This document shows positions 23,920 to 32,268 of a stretch of DNA of 64,000 bases, piece after piece. The number at the start of each line of letters is the position of its first letter. Position 1 is the first letter of the stretch. The stretch covers positions 1 to 64,000 of the forward strand of contig NZ_JAKMAJ010000007.1 in NCBI RefSeq assembly GCF_022378355.1, read 5' to 3'. The notes below the pieces were generated by a model, which searched no databases, was not told the origin of the DNA, and saw nothing but the letters and a program-made list of their open reading frames with translations. Position numbers and translations under genes: made by a program. The stretch comes from Brenneria bubanii. GTDB taxonomy: Bacteria; Pseudomonadota; Gammaproteobacteria; Enterobacterales; Enterobacteriaceae.

Positions 23920-23945
23920 TATCCCGTTTTTTGATGACGGGATAG
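23919..23945 (+). promoter_or_regulatory. Hairpin over the int ribosome site
   Basis: CTATCCCG (23919-23926) pairs with CGGGATAG (23938-23945) around an 11-base loop that contains six T. The right arm runs into the AGGA ribosome site (23944-23947) six bases before the int ATG, so the structure could limit translation. Confidence 0.55.
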
Positions 23946-23950
23946 GATCA

Positions 23951-24961
23951 ATGGCAGTAAGGAAGTTACCCACCGGAAAGTGGCTGAGTGAAACGTACCC
24001 GGAAGGACGCAGCGGAAAACGGATGCGTAAGCAGTTCGCCAGCAAAGGCGAGGCGTTGTCTTATGAACGTCAGCTTAAGTTCGCAGGGTTATCGGTTGAT
24101 ATGTCTTTGGCGGAGGATGCCGGGCAAAATCTATCTGAACTGGTTCAACGTTGGTATGACATGCACGGCCGTTCTCTGGCAGATGGGGGAGGGCGGTTAC
24201 GCAAGTTAGAGCAGCTTTGCACAAACCTGGGCGACCCAATCGCTAGCTTATTTACCAAAGCGGATTTTGCCGAATACCGCAAACAGCGGCTAAGCGGTAA
24301 GTTTGGCCGCTTTGATAAGCCAGTGAAAGAGTCCACCATAAACCGTGAGCACTCCTATTTAAGCGCGGTATTCAATGAGTTAAAACGCCTGGGTGAGTGG
24401 CAAGGGGATAACCCGTTGGATGGTATTCGTCAGTATAAAGAGAGCGATAGCGAGTTAGCCTTCTTATATCACGATGATATCCGGCTCATACTTAACGAAT
24501 GTGATGAGTCCAGCAATACAGATCTCGGCAGTGTCGTGCGTATTTGCCTGGCAACAGGCGCCAGGTGGAGTGAAGCCCAGGAGTTGAAGCAATCGCAGCT
24601 TGTGCCGTACCGGGTGACTTACATTAATACCAAAGGGAAACGTAACCGTACGGTGCCGATCTCCCCGGAACTGTATCAACGATTACCACGCCGCCGTGGC
24701 CAACTGTTCAGCCCTTGCTATGATGCTTTCCGCCAGGCGTTAAAACGCGCCAAAATTGATTTACCGGAAGGGCAGCTAACGCACGTTCTGCGGCATACCT
24801 TTGCCAGCCACTTTATGATGAATGGTGGTAATATCCTGGTGCTAAAAGATATCCTCGGCCACACCTCGATCCAGATGACGATGCGTTATGCACACTTTGC
24901 TCCCGATCACCTGGATGCGGCCGTAACGTTGAATCCCTACGACAGATTAGAAATGGTGTGA
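23951..24961 (+). CDS. int: Phage integrase (P2-type tyrosine recombinase)
   Basis: From the ATG at 23951 (MAVRKLPTGKWLSE) the enzyme is 336 residues, close to P2 Int (337). It has an N-terminal arm-binding domain, a core-binding domain (about 55-155) and a catalytic domain. The catalytic domain has the first Arg in ATGARWSEAQE (about 205), HxLR in LTHVLRHTFASHF (about 281-293), LGHTS and the nucleophile Tyr in MTMRYAHFAP (about 315). It recombines attP with a tRNA-Leu gene. An SOS-box promoter precedes it, and an HNH gene follows after one base. Confidence 0.95.
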   Translation: MAVRKLPTGKWLSETYPEGRSGKRMRKQFASKGEALSYERQLKFAGLSVDMSLAEDAGQNLSELVQRWYDMHGRSLADGGGRLRKLEQLCTNLGDPIASLFTKADFAEYRKQRLSGKFGRFDKPVKESTINREHSYLSAVFNELKRLGEWQGDNPLDGIRQYKESDSELAFLYHDDIRLILNECDESSNTDLGSVVRICLATGARWSEAQELKQSQLVPYRVTYINTKGKRNRTVPISPELYQRLPRRRGQLFSPCYDAFRQALKRAKIDLPEGQLTHVLRHTFASHFMMNGGNILVLKDILGHTSIQMTMRYAHFAPDHLDAAVTLNPYDRLEMV

Positions 24962-24962
24962 G

Positions 24963-25652
24963 ATGGAAAAGCAGCAACGCACTGGTTGGAATGATGAAGA
25001 GTTAAAAGCGTCAGTAGAAACCTATGTCGAAATGAAGTCGCTTCACCAGGCCGGGCAGGCTTTCTCTAAAAAAGCCTACTATGAATCGCTGGCTGCGCGT
25101 TTCCCTCGTACAGCAAAATCCTTTGAACTCAGAATGCAAAATATCTCTTTTGCGTATCTGGATATGGGGCGTGATTGGCTGACGGGGCTTAAGCCAGCTA
25201 AAAATGTTGGGGCAAATATGTTGCCGCGTCTGAAAGCGTTGATTGAGGCAATTGACCCAATCAGCAAATTGACTGAAAAACAATTTGAGGCCCAGGTCAG
25301 CACACTACGCAAAAAGGGCGTGAAGAATAAGCCGGCAGGTAACAGCAACCCGCCTAAGCAAACGACGCAAACAACATCAGTTGTGCGCGATCCAGAAGTG
25401 AAAGCCTACGTCCTCCAGGAAGCAAAAGGCGTGTGTGAATGTTGTCACAATCCAGCCCCTTTTGTGCAAGCTGACGGCTTACCGTTTCTTGAAGTACACC
25501 ACCTCAAGTATCTGGCAAATGGCGGTTCTGATACCGTGGAGAACGCCGCAGCGCTTTGTCCAAATTGCCATCGCGCTATGCATTACGCAGTGAATAAAAA
25601 TGCATTACTTGAAAAGCTCTACCAGACCATTCCGCGTCTTGTTAAGGAATGA
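24963..25652 (+). CDS. HNH endonuclease cotranscribed with int
   Basis: A 229-residue protein. The C-terminal HNH domain has CECC (158-161), EVHH (177-180), Asn194 and CPNCHRAMH (199-207), that is a zinc-stabilised HNH fold with the catalytic histidine in EVHH. The N-terminal 100 residues form a separate helical domain (WNDEELKASVETYVEMK...) of unknown role, seen by family knowledge in some McrA-like restriction proteins. It is one base after int and just before the attachment site. A DNA-restriction or phage-conflict role is inferred. Confidence 0.88.
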   Translation: MEKQQRTGWNDEELKASVETYVEMKSLHQAGQAFSKKAYYESLAARFPRTAKSFELRMQNISFAYLDMGRDWLTGLKPAKNVGANMLPRLKALIEAIDPISKLTEKQFEAQVSTLRKKGVKNKPAGNSNPPKQTTQTTSVVRDPEVKAYVLQEAKGVCECCHNPAPFVQADGLPFLEVHHLKYLANGGSDTVENAAALCPNCHRAMHYAVNKNALLEKLYQTIPRLVKE

Positions 25653-25656
25653 GGAT

Positions 25657-25675
25657 CGCCACTGTTAAAGTGGCG
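25657..25675 (+). terminator. Weak stem-loop after the HNH gene
   Basis: CGCCACT (25657-25663) and AGTGGCG (25669-25675) form a seven-pair stem with a GTTAA loop, four bases after the HNH stop. No T-run follows, so it may only stabilise the mRNA end. The remaining 25676-25771 shows no gene and should hold the phage arm of the attachment site. Confidence 0.45.
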
Positions 25676-25771
25676 GCAGAATTGCAGCTAAGGAAAATAA
25701 ACAGCAATAACCAGAAACGGTAATCACTGGAGTTACAGTAACTTATTGTTTTCCATACCCCATTACAGGTT

Positions 25772-25826
25772 TTTAAAATCCCTCGGCGTACGCGCTGTGC
25801 GGGTTCAAGTCCCGCCCCGGGCACCA
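25772..25826 (+). other. attR: displaced 3' part of tRNA-Leu(UAA)
   Basis: TTTAAAATCCCTCGGCG, a variable arm, GCGGGTTCAAGTCCCGC and CCGGGCACCA reproduce the 3' half of enterobacterial tRNA-Leu(UAA) from the anticodon loop to CCA. The 5' half is missing. P2-type phages integrate into tRNA 3' ends and bring a copy of that end, so the intact tRNA should lie at the left prophage end outside the window. The window right of 25826 is host DNA. Confidence 0.88.
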
Positions 25827-25871
25827 TCGATTTAAATCAAATTAAAACAATAAGTTAGTAAAAATTAATCG

Positions 25872-25894
25872 CCGCTTAATCAGCGGTTTTTTTT
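25872..25894 (+). terminator. Terminator behind the tRNA-Leu end
   Basis: CCGCT-TAATC-AGCGG (25872-25886) is followed by eight T. It is the natural transcription end of the original tRNA-Leu gene. The following 25895-26013 holds no gene I can support. Confidence 0.85.
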
Positions 25895-26013
25895 CGTCTG
25901 AAAAATGGCAAGTGGCGACAGAGATTTTCCGTCAGATGAAGATGGTTACGCAGGGGGAGTGCGTCACTTGCGGTGGCAAGTGACCGAGTCAGGTTTCCGG
26001 CTAATGCTTTTGG

Positions 26014-26232
26014 TTATTTTATTTTCCGGCAAAGAAATTTGTCTTTTATTACGCCATCAAAAAAACGGCCTTTGGAGACAACCGCTTCAGAAATAAATTT
26101 TCCGTGAATGCGTACAGGAACGTTAATGTACTGATAAATATCTTTGTTAATAAATTCTATTTCCAGAATTCGTTTTTCAGGATCATATCCAATCGAACGA
26201 ATCCTTGATGATGACACCAATTGCCGATGCAA
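26014..26232 (-). CDS. KTSC-domain protein
   Basis: A 72-residue protein that spans the whole KTSC domain: VSSSRIRSIGYDPEKRILEIEF (about 6-27), YQYINVPVRIHGKF and VSKGRFFDGVIKDKF. KTSC is named after conserved Lys, Tyr, Ser and Cys-type positions and often occurs alone or beside lysyl-tRNA synthetase-like proteins; the role is unknown. The start is TTG (or ATT one base upstream) after GGAGGGA. It is the first host gene right of the prophage. Confidence 0.75.
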   Translation of the reverse strand: MHRQLVSSSRIRSIGYDPEKRILEIEFINKDIYQYINVPVRIHGKFISEAVVSKGRFFDGVIKDKFLCRKIK

Positions 26233-26418
26233 TGACTGTCCCTCCTATGAGTGAAACGGTAGATGGAACTATAAAGGATTTTAAGCGTGTCGTATTGTTA
26301 ATGATCATGCTTATTTGTTGAATAACCAATGAAGTTTGCTTGAGGCTTACTTTGAGGGATGGCCGACCACTGGCTTTGGCGAGGAATATGCGGGCGATAT
26401 CGCCCGCATTGGCATGGG

Positions 26419-28083
26419 TTAAAATGTTTCCCAATTGGTGTTGTCAGTGCTGGTCTTCTTTGACGCGGCGGATGGCAGCGTCGGCACTGGCTTGGTGGTC
26501 TTTTTCTCTCCAACCCTTTCTACCGAGTCGGAAAGTTTGAAAATAGAGACGATTTCGGTTAAACGACGAGCCTGCTCCTCAAGCGATGCGGAGGCGGCGG
26601 TTGATTCCTCAACCAGCGCGGCGTTCTGCTGAGTAACGCTATCCATTTCGACCACGGCCTGACCAACCTGGCTAATCCCTTTACTTTGCTCATTGGATGC
26701 CGAAGCGATTTCACCCATGATATCGGTCACGTTGGTGACGGCTTTAACAATGTTTTCCATGGCGTCGCCGGCAAGCGTCACCTGCGTCGAACCTGTTTTA
26801 ACATTATTAACCGATTCGTCGATCAGTCCTTCAATCTCTTTGGCTGCTTGAGCGCTGCGCTGCGCCAGATTGCGAACTTCACTGGCGACGACGGCAAACC
26901 CGCGTCCCTGTTCTCCGGCACGTGCCGCTTCTACTGCCGCATTGAGCGCCAAAATATTGGTCTGGAAAGCAATGCTATTGATAACGTTGATAATATCGGC
27001 AATTTTCTGAGAGCTGCTGGTAATCTCTCCCATTGTCTTGATGACATCACTGACGATATCACCGCCGTTATTCGCCAGTTTTGATGCATTTTGTGCCAGA
27101 ACGCTGGCCTGGCTGGCATTGTCCGCATTCTGTTTCACCACGGCACTCAACTGTTCCATGCTGGCCGCAGTTTGCTCCAGTGCCGATGCCTGTTCTTCTG
27201 TACGGGAAGATAAATCCGTATTGCCGGAAGCGATTTCACCCGAGCCTCGGTAGATAGCACCTGCGCTGTCGCGAATTTCAGATACCGTTGTCACCCAGTT
27301 GCTTTGCATCTGCTGGAGAAAAGGAATCAACTGGCCTACGCAGTTTCTGCCCATATCAACAATGTGGGTGTGTAAATGACCAACGGAGAGAACCTGGAGC
27401 TGTTTTTTGATTAGCTCAAGCGGTTTCACCACGAAAATAGCCAGATAACGGTCGGTAAGCAGAACGATAATCAGACCGAGAACCAAAGCCAGAATCAGGA
27501 TTTTCTGACACCAGCTAACCCAGCCATCGATCCTGTTTTGCGCTTCACCTTTCAGCCCATCGATAACAACATTGTATTTATCGATGGCGTTGGTGAAGTT
27601 CTGACGTAAAGGACGATAGACTTGGGTTGCGTTGCGTACGAAGTCATCAATGCGATCGGCTTTGACCGCGTTATAAAGCGGCAGCATGCCATCACTATAA
27701 AGCTGGTATGAGCTGTTATAGATATCTTCAATCGTGGCGGCAGAAATATTGCCATGGTCGGTCGTTTTGAACTCATTTAGACCATTTTTGATATTTTCTA
27801 ACTCTTTGCTTACCAGTTGAAGTTCGATATCGGCTTCAGCTGTATTATTGGCCTGCTTGGCTCGTACTGCGCGCTCAAGCGCACTGATTATACGGTAATA
27901 CTGCCCATTAGCGCCGTTAATGATATCGCCATTGTTCTGCTGTGTGTTAGTCAATTTCAATTCTGTGGTCAACTGACTCAGCGAGTACAAGGCAAACGCC
28001 GATACGCCGCCCCACAGTATAGAAAATATGATAAGAATCAGAATCATCATGGTTCTGATTTTAAGATTGCGTACAAACCCCAT
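26419..28083 (-). CDS. Methyl-accepting chemotaxis protein
   Basis: A 554-residue chemoreceptor. It has TM1 (MMILILIIFSILWGGVSAF, about 12-30), a four-helix-bundle periplasmic domain to about 190, TM2 (ILILALVLGLIIVLL, about 195-209), HAMP, and a signalling domain with the conserved tip ([29 protein letters not shown], described as the region about 370-400). It ends NWETF, the tether for CheR/CheB, so it is a high-abundance Tsr/Tar-like receptor. The ligand cannot be told. A sigma-28 promoter lies about 145 bases upstream. Confidence 0.95.
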   Translation of the reverse strand: MGFVRNLKIRTMMILILIIFSILWGGVSAFALYSLSQLTTELKLTNTQQNNGDIINGANGQYYRIISALERAVRAKQANNTAEADIELQLVSKELENIKNGLNEFKTTDHGNISAATIEDIYNSSYQLYSDGMLPLYNAVKADRIDDFVRNATQVYRPLRQNFTNAIDKYNVVIDGLKGEAQNRIDGWVSWCQKILILALVLGLIIVLLTDRYLAIFVVKPLELIKKQLQVLSVGHLHTHIVDMGRNCVGQLIPFLQQMQSNWVTTVSEIRDSAGAIYRGSGEIASGNTDLSSRTEEQASALEQTAASMEQLSAVVKQNADNASQASVLAQNASKLANNGGDIVSDVIKTMGEITSSSQKIADIINVINSIAFQTNILALNAAVEAARAGEQGRGFAVVASEVRNLAQRSAQAAKEIEGLIDESVNNVKTGSTQVTLAGDAMENIVKAVTNVTDIMGEIASASNEQSKGISQVGQAVVEMDSVTQQNAALVEESTAASASLEEQARRLTEIVSIFKLSDSVERVGEKKTTKPVPTLPSAASKKTSTDNTNWETF

Positions 28084-28227
28084 AGTTTAAATCCTGGTGG
28101 TTAATGATAAAACGATAATCCTAATAAAGACAGGATCGCTATTCGCGTTTCCCTTCGGGTGTCGGCTTGTCTGTTAATGTCAGCAGGCCGAGCAATTGTC
28201 CATGGCGGTATATCTCTTGCGTTTTTG

Positions 28228-28254
28228 TTATCGGCAAGTAAAAGACTAATTCCA
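28228..28254 (-). promoter_or_regulatory. Sigma-28 promoter of the chemoreceptor gene
   Basis: On the minus strand a perfect -10, GCCGATAA (28228-28235), is preceded after 11 bases by TGGAATTA (28247-28254), a weak -35 match. The 367-base gap 28084-28450 otherwise holds only AT-rich DNA and no gene I can support. Confidence 0.6.
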
Positions 28255-28450
28255 TCAGCATTTACAATTATTTATTCTAATAAATGTTAATTTTTGTTAC
28301 AGAGAAAAACTAAAAATGACAAATAAAACAGCGATAGCAAAGAGGGGATTAATGCATTGATTTTGAAGGGAAAATAGAGATCCCTTGCGGGGGGGCGTTG
28401 CCTCTGCCGCTAATAGAATAAGGTTTCAGATGAAAAACAATGGTAAAAAA

Positions 28451-29857
28451 CTACCCCTGATAGAACTCAGTCCGATTTCTGCCATTGGACTTAGCTTTAT
28501 AAAGCGCAACATCGGCAGCGTTGATTAAATATTCATAATCAGGGTGGCCACTATATTCCGCAATGCCCGCGCTGATAGTGATGGTAATTATTTGGTTATT
28601 TTGTAGGCGTATTTTATGGTTTTGAATTTTTTCTCTTAATCTTTCAACAAATGAATAAGCCGCATCTTTCTCCGTTTCGATCAGAACGAACATAAATTCT
28701 TCGCCACCATAGCGGAAGATGTAATCGCTGCTTCTGGTATTTTCATAAAAAATTTCCGCTGTTTTTTTCAACACCGTATCGCCAATCGTATGGCCGTAAG
28801 TATCATTAATTGCTTTGAAATGGTCGATATCGATCATCGCGATGCTAAGTGGTGTGCTTTTACGCATCGCCAGCGACGTTTCGTGCCGCAGAATGGTCGG
28901 CAGAAAACGACGATTCAGCAGCAAGGTTAAGGTATCTTTACCGCTTTCTAATTTTTGTACTTCATCAAACAATGATCCCATAAAGACATGAATTTTATGG
29001 ATCCTATTTCTCACCGACTTGAGTAATGGGGCATAGGCATCCTGTGTCAGCGAGATATTGTTATTAAAGTGACGGATATCTTCATCAACTGCGCCGATCA
29101 TATCGCTGATGGCCTGTGCAGCCTGGGTATTGCCGAAGGAGGGTTTTCCTTTATGGTTAAACCATAAGCCGAACTCTGAGTCCGTCAGCGGCTGAATGGT
29201 TATCAGCGGTGCGCCGGTCGCAACATTGAAAATAAATGTATTTTCCCAATTGAGCAGCGCTGCATTTTGGCGCTCTCTTTCGATATCGGCGTTATTCAAC
29301 AGTGATAACAGACGGTATGATTCATCGCTTTTTGCCGCGCTCTCGTGTGAGTGAGAATAGGTGGCGCTCATTATCTCTATTGCGATGTCTATGGATATCG
29401 AAGTAAAGCGCAGCGCGTCTAAACAGACGGATTTGTCGCTCTCCATCTTTGCTACATATTCATAAAGCTTCCATTTCAGGCGTCGGGCGCCACGTTCGAC
29501 TAATTCAACCGGTATGTTGATGCGAGCGTGAATCTGACCGATTTTTTTCTGATGAATAATCAATTCATCCAGATTATCGCCGGTGTTGGACAAAATGGTT
29601 TCAATCCATTTTTGCATTGAGGTGAAAAGCCGGCTATGAACCTGTTGGCTTGAGAGAAAAATCGCCGCTTCCGGATCCTTTAACATGTGCGAGTAGAATT
29701 CGCCGGCCAGGGTAGAGGACTCCTTTCTGGCTAAGGTCTGTAACAGACTGAATGCATCAGGAGAGGTGACTGAGATCAATTTTTTCCATTCGGACAGGAT
29801 GATCTCATCTGTTTCTTCATTTGCTATTTGTCGATTAGAATTCAGTAGTTCGTTCAA
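28451..29857 (-). CDS. dosC: Globin-coupled diguanylate cyclase (DosC-like)
   Basis: This 468-residue protein has an N-terminal globin-coupled sensor (about 20-165) with KKIGQIHARINIP; His110 is the probable haem ligand. A helical middle domain (about 180-295) follows, then a GGDEF domain with GGEEF (about 388) preceded by an RSSD inhibitory site. It should make cyclic di-GMP in response to oxygen bound at the haem. The size is close to E. coli DosC (460). The setting next to flagellar genes fits control of motility versus sessility. It has no membrane segment. Confidence 0.93.
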   Translation of the reverse strand: MNELLNSNRQIANEETDEIILSEWKKLISVTSPDAFSLLQTLARKESSTLAGEFYSHMLKDPEAAIFLSSQQVHSRLFTSMQKWIETILSNTGDNLDELIIHQKKIGQIHARINIPVELVERGARRLKWKLYEYVAKMESDKSVCLDALRFTSISIDIAIEIMSATYSHSHESAAKSDESYRLLSLLNNADIERERQNAALLNWENTFIFNVATGAPLITIQPLTDSEFGLWFNHKGKPSFGNTQAAQAISDMIGAVDEDIRHFNNNISLTQDAYAPLLKSVRNRIHKIHVFMGSLFDEVQKLESGKDTLTLLLNRRFLPTILRHETSLAMRKSTPLSIAMIDIDHFKAINDTYGHTIGDTVLKKTAEIFYENTRSSDYIFRYGGEEFMFVLIETEKDAAYSFVERLREKIQNHKIRLQNNQIITITISAGIAEYSGHPDYEYLINAADVALYKAKSNGRNRTEFYQG

Positions 29858-30060
29858 CGTTCAGTCTCTTCTACGGCTGCGGCGCGTTACCAGGCTCAAG
29901 GGGGATTAGTTTATCCTGAGTGTGGGACTTATGAAGAGGAATTTCTGAAAAAGCATAGGAGAGAGGTTAAACTCAGGTTAATTTTATGTTGTTTTGTCCA
30001 TCTCTGGGTCTTTAGACATAAGTATAATGTCCCCTTCAGTGGGTATTTTGAGAAAGTGCT

Positions 30061-30261
30061 ATGAAAGTTAATGATGTAGTGACGGTTAAGACCGACGGAA
30101 GAGACCGGAGGGAAGGGGTTATTCTGGCCGTTGAGGCGTATCAGGAAGGGACGATGTACTTGGTCTCTCTGGATGATTACCCCTCTGGCGTATGGTTTTT
30201 TAATGAAATCGACAGTAAAGATGGAACCTTTGTAGAGCTGAAACATCTTTCAGGCCAGTAG
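30061..30261 (+). CDS. Small conserved-looking protein, unknown
   Basis: A 66-residue protein ([27 protein letters not shown]...) with a beta-rich, SH3-like hydrophobicity pattern ([31 protein letters not shown]). I recognise the general pattern of short enterobacterial stress-type proteins but cannot name a family. A strong 13-bp hairpin lies nine bases behind it. It is monocistronic. Confidence 0.7.
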   Translation: MKVNDVVTVKTDGRDRREGVILAVEAYQEGTMYLVSLDDYPSGVWFFNEIDSKDGTFVELKHLSGQ

Positions 30262-30270
30262 TTTGCTTTG

Positions 30271-30307
30271 CGGCAGAGATTGGCCGATAGGTCGCCAATC
30301 TCTGCCG
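30271..30307 (+). terminator. 13-bp perfect hairpin after the 66-residue gene
   Basis: CGGCAGAGATTGG (30271-30283) and CCAATCTCTGCCG (30295-30307) form a perfect stem with an 11-base loop. There is no T-run, so termination may be Rho-dependent or the structure may protect the 3' end. Confidence 0.6.
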
Positions 30308-31119
30308 TGAATGTCATCGTCGCTAAGGACTTCCGTTTTGCTGGCCAACGTTGGGAGATTTCTGTCAATAGGGTAAACCGCGGCATAACGCCGGCTGAAA
30401 TAATAGGGCGCGGGGGAGGGCGGCGTAAAGTCCCTGGCGTTATCCCTACGCCGTTATCGCTTGGCGCTCGCGGGCGGTTATGCCGGCATGCTTATATTTC
30501 AGCTTTGCTCATTATATTGTCGTGGCGCCCAGTGGGGTATTGATCTTAACCCTTCTTATGCCGGCACATGGCAAGCTCTGCTCAATATTTAATCGTCGGC
30601 ATCGCCGGAGTGGTCAGGCGAATATCGGCTAAACGCCTGACGATATCGGGCATACTTTGTTTTTTTCAGGCGCAATGGCATTATCTGTAGTAAATAGATA
30701 AAGATAACTGATTGATGATAAATGAAAAGATAGCGATATGACGCTGGCTGGCGTTAAGGATTCCCTATTTGGGCGGGCCGCTAACAGAGAATTAATCATG
30801 TTTTTTAATTTGCGTTTTGTCATAGAACATTAATTGATGGTGGGCTTAGTTAATTGGCCTGCGATTTTATCCGTATGTTGAGCCGCGTTCATCGTTAAGT
30901 CGGCTGTTTTTCCTGTCAATAGGTCTTTTTTGGACAGGCGTTTTTGTATTTATTTATGATATGGGTAATCGTTAATTATTATTATGTTTTATTTAATGAT
31001 TCTATTTCTGTCGCGACAGTTTTTTTGCTAATGATCAATTATCTGAAACGATAATTTTTTATAAAGACATACCCTGCTTAATACAAGTTACCGGGTAAAA
31101 CAACCGGGGAAAGCGGTGT

Positions 31120-31157
31120 CGATGCATAAATGCGTTACCTAATGCATTTATGCATCG
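31120..31157. repeat. 14-bp perfect inverted repeat upstream of flhDC
   Basis: CGATGCATAAATGC (31120-31133) pairs with GCATTTATGCATCG (31144-31157) around a ten-base loop. No T-run follows on either strand, so it is not a typical terminator. Confidence 0.85.
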
Positions 31158-31583
31158 GGCGTCTGAACGGTTATCAGCAAGCGCGTTGCTGTTTTAGTCC
31201 GTGTCTATTAAACAATATGAATGCATTACCTTACTTAGGTTATGGGTTAACGGCAGTGATCTATTCCACATGATTAATGTGCTCAATAAATGTGTCGTGC
31301 TTTAGGGATAAACCTCTCATTGTCAGGAATTTGTCAAGTGTTAAGTTAATGTGTTACTTAATGTTGCTTTTGTGTGAATAAAATAAGTATTAATATTAAG
31401 ATAAAATAATGATAACTGGCGCCGATAATTTTTTGTTTGTTTTTCAATCTCATATAAATTTATTGGCTGTTTTTTGTTCTTTTCTTATGCCGTTTTGTAA
31501 CATTTGATATGCCTTTTATGTGTTAAAAATGAATCATTGAAAACGATTGACTGATGATAAATTGCTCATGGAGCTTCCATTTT

Positions 31584-31599
31584 TGTGATCTATATCACA
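31584..31599 (+). promoter_or_regulatory. CRP binding site of flhDC
   Basis: TGTGATCTATATCACA is a perfect TGTGA-N6-TCACA CRP box about 315 bases before the flhD start. In E. coli CRP-cAMP activates flhDC from a site about 70 bases upstream of the transcription start, so transcription here may begin near 31660. TTGTAT (31628-31633) and TACAGT (31652-31657) are a possible core promoter. Confidence 0.85.
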
Positions 31600-31914
31600 T
31601 AATCATCAAAATCATTCGTCACTCGCGTTGTATGTGCTACGGATTGGGCGGTACAGTTGCAATGATTTAGGAATAATCCTATGCTGTGGTCTCATGGATG
31701 CAACCTTGAACGGTTTTACGAGTAAATGACGAATGGAGTCGGTGCATAATGGAAAAGTTGGCAGATGCGCATACTGTCTAAAATAAATATAAGAATAGAT
31801 GACCAGTATTTGGCTGGTGTATTTTATGCCATCCATGGAGAGTGATTTTTGAACTGGGCGATATGCTCTATCACCTAACTTATGTTTTAAACGTAGCCTG
31901 TTGGGATGGGAAAT

Positions 31915-32268
31915 ATGGGTACCTCTGAATTACTCAAACACATTTATGACATCAATCTGTCTTATTTGTTACTGGCGCAGCGTTTAATTAATGACGAAAA
32001 GGCTTCGGCCATGTTTCGTTTAGGCATTGATGAAGAGATGGCAGATATGCTGATGAATCTCACCTTGCCGCAAATGGTTAAATTAGCTGAAACCAATCAA
32101 TTGATATGTCATTTTCGTTTTAGTGATCACAATACAATCAAGCTCTTGACTCAGGAGTCGCGTGTGGATGATTTGCAACAGATTCACACCGGAATTCTGC
32201 TGTCGAGTCATTTATTACAACAGTTAACTTCGAAAGAAGAAAATCTGCCTAAAAAAAGGGCATTGTAA
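31915..32268 (+). CDS. flhD: Flagellar master regulator FlhD
   Basis: The protein [20 protein letters not shown]... is 117 residues from the ATG at 31915, which follows GGGA at a good distance; an ATG nine bases upstream is possible. It is almost identical in pattern to E. coli FlhD ([20 protein letters not shown]). FlhD4C2 activates class 2 flagellar promoters. flhC starts on the last base of the stop codon. Confidence 0.97.
   Translation: MGTSELLKHIYDINLSYLLLAQRLINDEKASAMFRLGIDEEMADMLMNLTLPQMVKLAETNQLICHFRFSDHNTIKLLTQESRVDDLQQIHTGILLSSHLLQQLTSKEENLPKKRAL

Larger units (their letters stand above)
30308..31914. promoter_or_regulatory. Long noncoding region upstream of flhDC
   Basis: These 1.6 kb carry no open frame with a good start and recognisable protein. 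They hold a stem GTCAGGCG/CGCCTGAC near 30614-30642, a 14-bp perfect hairpin (31120-31157), AT-rich DNA (30900-31560) and a CRP site (31584-31599). Long regulatory regions before flhDC are usual because many regulators (CRP, H-NS, RcsB, OmpR and others) act there. Confidence 0.7.

Noticed and set aside
25642..25827. Open frame of 61 codons on the minus strand across the attachment site
   Set aside because: It is antisense to the tRNA-Leu fragment and has no family pattern.
25905..26096. Open frame of 63 codons on the plus strand after the tRNA terminator
   Set aside because: No ribosome site and no recognisable protein; it overlaps the KTSC gene on the other strand.
30268..30823. Open frames on both strands downstream of the 66-residue gene
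   Set aside because: They contain the hairpin or AT-rich DNA, have poor starts and give low-pattern products.
31612..31836. 74-codon minus-strand frame in the flhDC promoter region
   Set aside because: It overlaps the expected flhDC promoter and leader and has no family similarity.
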